Below, piece by piece: positions 1 through 7,895 of a stretch of 10,209 nt of DNA. Position 1 is the first letter of the stretch; every line of letters begins with the position of its first letter. Location of the stretch: contig NW_001915284.1 of the NCBI RefSeq assembly GCF_000208925.1, positions 1 to 10,209 on the forward strand. The letters are read 5' to 3'. Below the pieces are notes generated by a model that worked only from the letters and a program-made list of their open reading frames with translations, was not told the origin of the DNA and did no database searches. Made by a program: the position numbers and the translations under genes. This DNA comes from Entamoeba histolytica HM-1:IMSS. Its lineage: Eukaryota; Evosea; Mastigamoebida; Endamoebidae.

Positions 1-622
1 CAATTTTATATTCATTTATTCTTTTTATTTCTTTTTTATTAATTCTTGAGTATTATATATTTCTTTATTATTTCATTTGTGTATTATCAAATTATATGTT
101 TTATTGATTTTATGTTGAACAAAATATTGAATAAATCAATATTTTCATTCTTAATTATTCATTATTTATTCTGAAATGTTGTGTATATTTATTATATTAA
201 ATGAATATGATGAATGAATATCAGTAATATTGTTTATTTGATTTTAAAAAATAATAAATGAATATGAAATAATGAAATAAAATAATGAAGACAATGAAAT
301 GATAATGAAATAGAATAATCTAATATTGAACAAATAAAATAAAGAATATATTGAATATATCATTATTGTTACTTTATTATTTATTATTTCAATTATTAAA
401 TATTAATAAATTATTATTCATGAATATTTAATTAATTGATATTTTACATTTTCATTTTATTTAATAAATGAAATATAAATAATAAATGAATAATAATTTA
501 ATATATGAAATAATAAAAAGAAAGATAAATAATAAAGAAATATGATGTATTTAATATATAATATAAATTATTATCAAATATAATAATAATATCAAATGAT
601 GAATTATTTTTATTTCAAAATA
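1..622. other. AT-rich intergenic sequence, no gene seen
   Basis: Almost pure A/T, with drifting short words such as AATGAA and TTATTATT. Every frame is broken by stops. The 240-350 stretch is purine-rich and made of ATGAA/AATAATG-like units typical of decayed microsatellite. I see no promoter or RNA structure that stands out from this composition. Confidence 0.7.
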
Positions 623-720
623 TTTTGCATCAATAAAAATGTTGCTAAATATTTTGCATCATTAATTTTTGCATCATTAAATTTTGCACTTTTTTTATTT
701 GTTTCAATAAAATTTGCATC
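623..720. repeat. Decayed 15-bp tandem repeat (TTTTGCATCATTAAA)
   Basis: The word TTTTGCATCA occurs at 623, 652 and 667, with variants TTTTGCACTT at 682 and TTTGCATC at 713. The offsets (29, 15, 15, 31) are close to multiples of 15, and weaker copies can be made out in the gaps near 640 and 698. This fits a 15-bp minisatellite of about seven units with accumulated changes. Because 15 is five codons, the + frame shows a FASLI/FASLN-type five-residue rhythm. The frame around it is hydrophobic, T-rich and unlike a gene, so I treat it as repeat DNA and not as a protein. Confidence 0.6.
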
Positions 721-870
721 CTTTATTTTTTTTCATTCTTTTCTTCTTTTATCATCTCTTTTGTTTTATTACACTTTATCTTCTTTCTTTTTATATTCTC
801 TCCTTTCTACTTGTATTCTTTCTTCATCATATCAAACTTCTTACTTTCTTTTTATTCTTTTATATCTTTC
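721..870. other. Pyrimidine-rich tract, no gene seen
   Basis: The + strand is almost all T and C, with many TTCTTT words. An open frame crosses it from 596 to 904, but the product is only low-complexity F/L/S and it has no recognisable domain. The absence of stops follows from the shortage of A and G. The tract runs directly into the 871 stem-loop. Confidence 0.5.
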
Positions 871-933
871 GATTCGAAGATGGCACGTCAGAGACACCAC
901 ATGAAACCCTAAAATAATCCCATGCTTCGAATC
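871..933. other. Strong stem-loop in a GC-richer island
   Basis: Bases 871-883 (GATTCGAAGATGG) pair with 920-933 (CCATGCTTCGAATC), with one bulged G at 924. This gives 13 base pairs enclosing a 36-nt loop. The arm GATTCGAAG/CTTCGAATC is a perfect 9-bp inverted repeat. Base composition from about 871 to 965 is close to balanced, unlike the A/T-dominated sequence on both sides. A second small stem, CCAG (936-939) with CTGG (947-950), follows directly. The function is unknown. It could be part of a structured RNA, a terminal structure of a small non-autonomous element, or a DNA cruciform. Strand cannot be assigned. Confidence 0.55.
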
Positions 934-1227
934 TCCCAGTTATCGTCTGGTCATGATGTGCCTTTGGTGAGATAATATCTGTTCAAAACTAACTGTTTAT
1001 AATTATTAATATTTATTATGAGTGGTTATTATGTAATATTATTATTCATTAACGTGTATTGTTATTCATTATTAATTATAAGGATTATTATTTACTAAGG
1101 GTTTATTATTTATCAAGAATTATAATTTATTAAAGAAGACGCATATATAATTGATATTGTTGCATGCACATTTGAGTATAAGGATATTATCAAGGAATAG
1201 GGTTTCTTTAATGGGTGTCGAAGGTAA

Positions 1228-1439
1228 AAGGAGATGAGCTATAACAGTATGTTATGGATATACTCTCCTTAAAACAACAATATAAAGAATGAGAAATATT
1301 ATATTACTCATTAAAATCAAAATAAAAGTCAGGCAGCAACTTAAATGAGGAACCATTTAAGTCGAGCATGCTTGCAAAAACTTTATTTCAATAGAAATAA
1401 AGCGTGTTGAAGAAACTGATTCGCTCACTTCTCAACATG
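1228..1439 (+). ncRNA. Candidate structured non-coding RNA (five serial hairpins)
   Basis: Five hairpins follow one another. (1) AAGGAGA 1228-1234 pairs with TCTCCTT 1264-1270; inside it ATAACA 1241-1246 pairs with TGTTAT 1250-1255, separated by an internal loop. (2) AATGAG 1288-1293 pairs with CTCATT 1307-1312. (3) ACTTAAATG 1339-1347 pairs with CATTTAAGT 1354-1362 around a 6-nt loop. (4) CTTTATTTC 1381-1389 pairs with GAAATAAAG 1394-1402 around a 4-nt loop. (5) TGTTG 1405-1409 and AGAA 1411-1414 pair with TTCT 1429-1432 and CAACA 1433-1437, with one bulged A. All frames are closed and GC is locally raised. The + strand is a weak choice, based on T-runs near 1484 that could stop Pol III. I could not match it to U1-U6, SRP, RNase P/MRP or U3. 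Hairpin 1 has H/ACA-like geometry. RNA expression is not shown by sequence. Confidence 0.4.
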
Positions 1440-1466
1440 ATGAAAAAACCTAAAAAAAATAAGGTT

Positions 1467-2930
1467 AATCATAATTGATTTCTTTTCTTCTTTTATATCT
1501 TTCTCTTGTTTTAGTTCTCAGTCATTTGTGTTTTGTTTATTAACTGTAATAATATAATATGTATATGGTATTTTTTCATTTCATATTTCCTTTTTTTTAT
1601 AATACATTAATTACATTGAATTATCATAAATCAATACAATTGAAATTCGTCATTATTTAATGGATTAGTATTAAATATTATTTCTGTATAATTAAGGTAT
1701 TAACTAGAATGCAATAACTATATAATTGAAAGATTCATCTTTATTGTTCACATTATTGATAAATCATTTTGAAGTTTTATTACATGTGTTGGTTGTAATA
1801 ACCATACAAAATTTATTAATACAATACAACACCATCTCAATTTTCAATCTCAACAAATTATTTATACTAATATTTGTTATACTCTTTTTATTAAATTTCT
1901 CTCAACATACAGAAAAATAATATTAATGAAATGAACAATATTATATTCAATAATACAGTAATTCATTTGATATTTACAAATATTTATTCTTCCACACTCA
2001 AGTCAGTATCATTTAGAGGTTCTTTAAATAAATTTCAGTATAAGTTAATAGTATTTTTCTTTTTATTATTATTTTTAAAGTATCAATGTTTATTGATTTA
2101 CAGATTTTAATTGTTAATTGAATGTTTTGATAAACAAAAATAAATTCAAGAAAGGCATTATTTTTTATTTATGAATATACACAATGTAATATATAAAAAT
2201 TGATGAAAATCAAATCGTTATTAACTTCTATCATTTTATACATTACCTAACAGTCATATACAAAACTCAATTCATTAATTTCGTTTTAATCATAAATAAT
2301 TCAATCATTTAATATCTATTCAATAATTAATCTTTCGCACTTGTATAAATTGCATTTTAAATATTTATTTATCTAATGTATTAGCAAATACAAATATTCT
2401 GTTGTAAGTCATAGAATAACTCTTTCAAATTGTGTGTCTTTATTATTCATTTTGATACTATTCTGTTATATTATGAAATATAAATAGAATAATTCAATAC
2501 ATTGTATGTTGGAGTGTTAATAAGATGAATAATTATATAGTCAAAAAAATTAATTGTCATTAATATCTTTTAATGAATATCTCAAAAATCATATGCAAAT
2601 GAATTGAATATCGACACATAAACTGAATGTAAAACAAATCAAATAAACATATTAATTTAAAACAGTAAATCGTATTGATTAACAGATGAATAAAAAATAA
2701 ACCTAAATAAAGAAGACATAAATATAATTAATAAATATTTATTTCAAAAATAAAGTAATAACAATAAATAAGAAGATAATAAGAGTCAAAAGAAATGATA
2801 TTTTTAATTTAATTAATATCGAAGAAATTAATATACATGAAAAGAACACAACAACAATGTATATTGAAGACATAAAAGATAAATATTAGAATCGAATAAA
2901 AGAAAGAAATGAAGTAAACAAGAAAAGTGT
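1467..2930. other. AT-rich intergenic sequence downstream of the DOCK gene
   Basis: No gene is seen. The frame 1726-1920 on + is a short hydrophobic stretch typical of chance openings in T-rich DNA, and it matches no family I know. From about 2690 to 2930 the + strand is purine-rich, i.e. T/C-rich on the strand that the DOCK transcript uses, as expected for the region just past a 3' end. Nothing else stands out. Confidence 0.6.
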
Positions 2931-2937
2931 CTAATTA
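2905..2937 (-). terminator. Poly(A)/3'-end signal of the DOCK gene
   Basis: On the minus strand the stop codon TAA (2937-2935) runs straight into TTAG, so TAATT (2937-2933) overlaps the stop. Entamoeba mRNAs carry a UA(A/U)UU signal within a few tens of bases of the stop codon, followed by a U-rich stretch. Here the following bases (about 2925-2905) are T/C-rich. The 3' UTR would be very short, as is usual in this genus. The motif is short and common in AT-rich DNA, so the support comes mainly from its position. Confidence 0.5.
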
Positions 2938-5900
2938 AACAGTAATAGTGAGAGAATTCAAGATTGAATAGAGAGAATATAAGCCATCTTTCATTTTTAA
3001 ATGAAGTTGTAAATATTTCTTGTTTAACATTGTTTCATGAAGATTTAAACCTTCATTACATAAATCAAGAAATGAAGATATTTCTTTCAATAATTGTTCT
3101 CGATGTTCTTTATTAAAATCAGTACTTTTGATCATTTCAAAATATTCAATAATTCCACCATTCACTTCTAGACATATGAGTATTTATTAATAAATAAAAA
3201 GTATAACAAACGAGGAATTAATGATCCTTGTAAAAGAGATAAGAGAGTTGTAGTTGGATTGTTTCTTTTTGTTGAGATATTAATTTGTGAAATAAGTTGT
3301 TTTTTCTTATTCATTACATCGTCAATACAACATTCAATTGGTGTACAGATACATTCTTCAATATGAATAATTTTTTGTCTTATCAATTCTGATGGGAGAG
3401 AGTCTTCTGTTGTAATAATAAGTTTTTTCTTCCATATATCTTTTATAGTAATATTCTTTTTATCTTTAGTTTTAATTATAGGTATTTCAGATATAAAAGT
3501 GTTTGTTTTGTCTTTCTCTTCTAATTTCTTAACAGTTCCTATTTGAATAAACGATGTATCACTTGGAAGTTCTTTAATATCTTTATTTTGATCGATTATT
3601 GTAATAGTCCCATTCACTGTAACACCAAGTGATTTTGTCATTTGCGTAATTGCATCTCCAATTCGTAATTCTGATCGATAAATATATTCTTTATTTTCCA
3701 ATTCACCCCATTCTATTCCTATAAATTTAACAAAATAATATTCTCCAATATACATCAGACTTTTATCATTTTTCATGTTATATAATTCTGCCATTTTCAA
3801 ATAACATTTTGAAATTTTATTCATTTCTTCTTTGTATTTATAATATTCAATTAATATTTCATTCATTTTTATACTATATTCATACATCTTTCCTTCTGTA
3901 AAATATTCAATACTTTTATTTATACTTCTTTCAAATCCACTTTCATTAAATGGATATTCTCTATCATTTCCATCAAATTCTATTTCATTTTCATTTATTT
4001 TTTTATGAAATGGTATTTTATTTACTTCAATTAATTCTTGATTTATTGGTTTGATACAATACCATATTATTTCAATAATTTTATTCATTGAAATTCCTGC
4101 TTCAATATAATTCCCACATCGTTCTTGTGTTTGAACAAGTTTGTCAATCCATGTATAATATAGTCTTGGATATTTTTGATATTTCTTTGCAATTTGAACA
4201 TATTTTTCTTGAATAAGATTCATATCTGTTTTATATTTATCCATTTTAATTAATTCATGTGAAACACTTAAAATTTCTTTAATTTGAAAGACAAGTTTAT
4301 TCATATCATTTTCATACAAATACTTTTCTTGTTTATTTTCTAGTTCTGTTTCTAATGTTTCTTCTAAGAATATACTTTCTTTTAGTTGAAGTTCAGTGAT
4401 TGCTGTAATTGAATAATATGATGTAATTGAAAGTGTTTTATGATATTTATAATCTATTTCAATGATTCTTTTATAATATGTATAACATTTCTCTCTAATT
4501 GTAACTTCTTTATCATTCATCATTTTTATGATATTTCTAATTAAAGGAAATGAAAATATTTTTACTTTCAAATAATCTATATTTTGGTTTATTAATATTT
4601 TATCTATTCCATTAAAGAGATTGGATAAATAATCATTTGTCATTGGAACATAGAATAAAAGATTTACCATTATATCAATATATTTTTCTTTTATTTCAAT
4701 TCTTTCTTTATTTTCTTTCAATACATTACTAACTTCTTGAATGATTATTTTTCCATTTTCAATATAAATTTCTTTAAGTAATTTTGTCATTTTCATTGAA
4801 GGTCCAACATTTCCTTCCGTTTCTTCTATTATTTCTTCTTTTATCTCGATTTTATTCTCTTCCCCTTTCTTTTCTTTTTCTGTTTTATATGGTTGATTGT
4901 AGTTCTTGTTTATTTCTATTTTCTTTTTTTCTCTATCTCTTATTGTTCTTGTTCCTTTAATTTTTTCTTTCATTATCATTCTATCAACATCTATTTCTGT
5001 TCCTTGAAATATTATATTTCTTATTCCTTCTACCATGTTTATATCTCTCCCAATTTGTTGATACCGCTTCAGAATAAATTTCATTGTATCTGCCATTTTC
5101 TCTTCTTCTTCTTCATTCATCATTATTCTGTTATTCTGAATCATCATCAAAAAACAACAATAAAAGATAATATGTTCCCATTCTTCTCCTTTGTTTTGCC
5201 ATTCTAGAATATTCATACTCTCTTTCAAATATTCTTTAATACATATCTCCTTTATTTTATTATTCATTCCATTGACAAATCCTTTATTATAAAATAAGAA
5301 CATAATTGTATAACTTGTTCTTTTCATTCCTTTTAATGATTCAAGAATATATTTCCAATAATGTAAAAACTTTTTAGATATAACTTCGTTTTGTGTTTTT
5401 ATTGAGAAAATTCCTTTGTAAAACTCTTGGTTATTGATAAATTGGTTAAAAGATTCTGATAGTTCAATTTGAGGACTATTTTGTTGCACTTCTCCTTCAT
5501 TGATTAGAGTGTTTGTTTTATTAATTAATCTCCCAATTTGATAGCTTACACCTCTAAAACACTGATATTCATTACAATGTCGTTTAAAGACAATAAGTGT
5601 ATTAATGAGACTAATCAGTGTTTGTTGAATATTTAACTCGTCATATTTAGTTAAATCTTCTTGGTCTAATGCAAGTAAAGTCATATTAATAAAAAATCCA
5701 ATTCCTGTGATATAACGTTCTGGGTCTAAACTAAAATGAGAATTTGTTTGGAGTTTTTCTATATATTTAGTAATGATTTGTATAAAAAGATCTATTTTCC
5801 ATTCATTCTTTTGTATAATTGTTGCAATTACATGAGAGATGATTTTTTGAGATAATAAAAACGAAATAGAAGTTAATTTTGATATAATAAATGCTAATTT

Positions 5901-6914
5901 ATGTATATTTATTATATCATTTGTTATTAATGTTTGAGAGAGAAAAAATAACACAATTTCATATCCATTATTTTTGTATTGACAATTGGAGAGTTTGTTT
6001 AATTCATTTTCATTATATTTAATTATTTCAAAACAATTAACTTTTTGTGTACAATTTCCTACAACAAGGTACACAATACAAACTCTTTTTTCTTTTTTAT
6101 ATCCCATTATTATTCTCTCTTCTTTATTACATTGTGTCATTGTGAGATTAATAACACCTTTATATTCTTCTCCTTTGTTATTAAACAAAAGATGTATTAT
6201 CTTATTTTCTTTGTTTGTTTTGAACATTATCATAACTTGGTTAGATTCTATTGTTGTTTTAATCTTTTTAGTTTCTTCTTCGTTAATTTTCATATTTCTA
6301 TCACTTTCAATTTCAATGATTCCATGTTTTATTTTTTTAATTCCTTCTATCTTTTTAACAAATATAATATATTGTTCATCATTGTATTGCTGTATTGTTC
6401 CAACTTCATGATGTTCAAAACTTATCAACTCATTGTCTGATCCTCCTACAAATATTTCAATTTGGCATTTAACTTGTTTTATCTCCTCTTCTTCAATCAC
6501 TTCTTTGATTGTCTTTTGTTTACTACTTACATTTCTAATTGAAATAGTATCAATCTTTGTTCTTCCACAAATGATTTCATTCATTGGAATTATTCCTATT
6601 GACTCAATATTATATTTGTTAATAAAAAGTCCTTTGTTTTTCACTTCTTCATTAATACAAAAAATACAGAGATTCTTCTTTTCATATCTGTGTTCATTGT
6701 TATTTAATATAATACTTTCTGGTATTTCTATACATCTAATCTCAGAGACTATTTCTTTTGTTTCATCAGAAATTATTCCAATAATGATTTTACTCATACC
6801 CTCTCTTTGTGTTTCAATTTTATCAATCCTTACACATAGTGTGTTATATTTTGATTCATATTCTTTCATTCTATTGAATTGAGAATCAAGAAGATGTTCT
6901 AAGTCAACTTCCAT
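2935..6914 (-). CDS. DOCK-family Rho GTPase exchange factor (DHR-2), two exons
   Basis: Predicted DOCK-family guanine-nucleotide exchange factor, which would load GTP onto Rac/Cdc42-type GTPases for actin control in the cytoplasm or at membranes. Exon 1 is 6914-3212 and exon 2 is 3167-2935; together they give 1311 residues. The DHR-2 domain covers about residues 860-1305. Lobe A holds YYTWIDKLVQTQERCGNYIEAG (W near 922) and a helix starting FNESGFERSI near 988. Lobe B holds FIGIEWGELENKEYIYR near 1060-1075. Lobe C holds WKKKLIITTEDSLP near 1159, CTPIECCIDDV near 1190, and the nucleotide-sensor insert LLQGSLIPQVNGG with V1236. The PIE-CID and QVNGG wording is closer to DOCK-C/D (zizimin) than to DOCK-A/B; that is inference. 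Residues 1-340 are strand-rich and may be a divergent C2/DHR-1. About 350-830 is helical (ARM-like), with a charged K/E linker at 645-705. No SH3, PH or membrane segment is seen. The start is the first ATG of the frame; the frame stays open for another 23 codons upstream. Confidence 0.88.
3168..3211 (-). other. 44-nt spliceosomal intron in the DHR-2 domain
   Basis: On the minus strand the intron begins GTTTGTT (3211-3205), the highly constrained Entamoeba donor, and ends TATGTCTAG with the acceptor TAG at 3170-3168. Splicing joins ...ATTCCTC to AAGTGAATGG..., a phase-1 junction that makes a Gln codon (C|AA) followed by Val-Asn-Gly-Gly. This rebuilds the conserved DOCK sequence LQGSLIPQVNGG and continues with the final DHR-2 helices. 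Without splicing, 14 foreign residues follow Pro and the acceptor TAG itself is an in-frame stop. The length of 44 nt is at the short end for the genus, and 44 is not a multiple of 3. Confidence 0.92.
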
Positions 6915-6986
6915 TTTTTTATTTTCTAGTTCTACGTTGATTAATGTATCTAATCTATTTTTAATTGGCAAACCAAGCAGGAACTA
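6915..6986 (-). promoter_or_regulatory. Probable core promoter / 5' end of the DOCK gene
   Basis: Entamoeba mRNAs have very short 5' UTRs, and core promoters combine a TATA-like box, a GAAC element and an initiator close to the ATG. Here GAACT lies at 6932-6928 on the minus strand, 14 nt before the ATG, and an A-rich run precedes the ATG. CCAATTAAAAATAG just upstream is a possible TATA-like stretch. The alternative is that this segment is coding: the frame is open without a stop from 6983 (residues LPIKNRLDTL...), directly after TTTTAG (6988-6983 region), which looks like a splice acceptor. GAACT could then simply be Glu-Leu codons. The sequence alone does not decide. Confidence 0.35.
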
Positions 6987-7002
6987 AAATGTCAATCGAC
7001 AC

Positions 7003-7161
7003 ATGACGAATGTTCTTCAATACATAAATGCAAGAAGAATAGGGGAAAGAAACAAATTAGTTAGAATTGATGTTCCAGAGAATAGTGAAGTAGTGGTGAA
7101 GAAGGAATATCAGAGATTGGATACAAACACACCCCCATTTTGTTGTCAAGTCGAACAATGA
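7003..7161 (+). CDS. Unrecognised 52-residue ORF, divergent from the DOCK gene
   Basis: The frame starts MTNVLQYINARRIGERN and ends PPFCCQVEQ before TGA at 7159-7161. It is hydrophilic, mixed-charge and not low-complexity, with four Pro/Cys residues near the end. An open frame of this length is unusual for non-coding DNA this AT-rich. The stop is followed at once by TAATTT, a match to the Entamoeba poly(A) signal, and GAACT (6981-6985) sits 18 nt before the ATG. Codon choice includes GGG, CCC, GTC, GTG and AAG, so it is less A/T-biased than the DOCK gene. I know no family that it matches. It may be a tiny gene sharing a divergent promoter, or the relic of a longer or foreign coding sequence. 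Minus-strand frames over the same bases are all shorter and broken. Confidence 0.35.
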   Translation: MTNVLQYINARRIGERNKLVRIDVPENSEVVVKKEYQRLDTNTPPFCCQVEQ

Positions 7162-7845
7162 TAATTTGATTATTTTAATACTTTAACATTTCTAATACTT
7201 TTGACTTTATGCTCATCTCGTTATTAAGTGGCATTCATGTGAAATGTAAATTTACAATGAATAGTGTCAATTGATTCAAAAGAATAAATACCAAGAGAAA
7301 CATAAGTGTGTAATAAATAAAGTGAAAGAATAAGAAAGAGATAATTAATGAATAGTGAATCGAGAAAAAGTTAAAACGAATATAGAAAGAATTACTCAAG
7401 GGGGACATAACGAAATAACAGGATAAACAAGAAATAAAAACATAAAAATGAGAATTATAATCATAAGAATAAGAAATTTGAAGTCACTGAGGAAATTAAT
7501 GAAATAGAAGACTTAAATTAAAAGTATATGAGAGCAAAAAAGTTGAAACTAGATAAATAATACACAGAAAGAAGAGCAATACTAAATAATACCAAAATGA
7601 CAAAATAAAAAAGAAATTTTAAGAGAGAAGAATAAAGAAAAAGAAATGAATGTAAACAAACAACGAACTAGAATAATAAATGAAGAGAGTGAATTTGAAT
7701 TAATTGGTTTAATATAATAGATGAGAATTGAAAGAACAAAGTATAAAGAAACAAAATAAAAGATGATATTAATCTCCAACTAGTAACGAATAACATAGAA
7801 TAATTAAATGAGTAATTATTTATGGTTTATTCATTGTTTATATTA
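7162..7845. other. Purine-rich intergenic sequence, no gene seen
   Basis: From about 7260 to 7780 the + strand is strongly A/G-rich (AAGAAATAAAAA, GAAAGAATAAGAAAGAG). The minus-strand frame 7779-7582 is a hydrophobic product of this bias and matches no family. A perfect 12-bp palindrome TGTAAATTTACA lies at 7245-7256, flanked by ATTCAT (7233-7238) and ATGAAT (7257-7262). No RNA gene or promoter is evident. Confidence 0.6.
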
Positions 7846-7895
7846 TTTAAATGTTTAATATATGTTTTATAAAACATATTTCAAATTCATTTAAA
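7846..7895. repeat. Nested inverted repeat with 20-bp perfect palindrome
   Basis: ATATGTTTTATAAAACATAT at 7860-7879 is a perfect 20-bp palindrome. It is flanked by an outer inverted repeat, TTTAAATG (7846-7853) and CATTTAAA (7888-7895). The two layers could extrude as a cruciform or fold as a long hairpin in RNA. With this base composition short palindromes arise often, but a nested pair of this size is less expected. No gene is near enough to assign a role. Confidence 0.6.

Noticed and set aside
904..914. AAACCCTAAAA, like a plant-type telomere repeat or telomerase template
   Set aside because: It is a single copy of about 1.5 units in the loop of a hairpin, with no tandem array nearby; chance is the simpler explanation.
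596..917. Overlapping + strand open frames in the T/C-rich tract
   Set aside because: The product is low-complexity and hydrophobic; the frames stay open because A and G are scarce, and they end inside the 871 stem-loop. No domain is recognised.
960..985. CCTTTGG...AATATCTGTTC resembling the 5' part of U2 snRNA
   Set aside because: The essential branch-pairing GTAGTA segment is absent, and no Sm site or U2-like stems follow.
1328..1340. GTCAGGCAGCAAC, like SRP RNA helix 8 words
   Set aside because: The GTCAGG and AGCAAC parts are adjacent instead of lying on opposite sides of a GGAA-type hairpin, so the SRP fold cannot form.
1726..1920. 64-residue + strand open frame
   Set aside because: It is a single hydrophobic stretch with no ATG context, promoter element or family match, and is within chance expectation for this composition.
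4893..6882. Several + strand open frames inside the DOCK gene (4893-5207, 5986-6411, 6045-6440, 6433-6882)
   Set aside because: They are antisense to a well-supported coding exon, encode only low-complexity F/L/S/I protein and arise from T-rich antisense sequence.
6984..7138. Upstream exon ATGGGGGTGT followed by GTTTGT (7128-7123), spliced to TTTTAG at 6984
   Set aside because: The donor and acceptor both look good, but the join is out of phase with the DOCK frame and reaches a stop within about ten codons.
7582..7779. 65-residue minus-strand open frame with membrane-like segments
   Set aside because: It is a by-product of the purine-rich + strand; hydrophobic F/I/L/S protein is what such DNA encodes by default.
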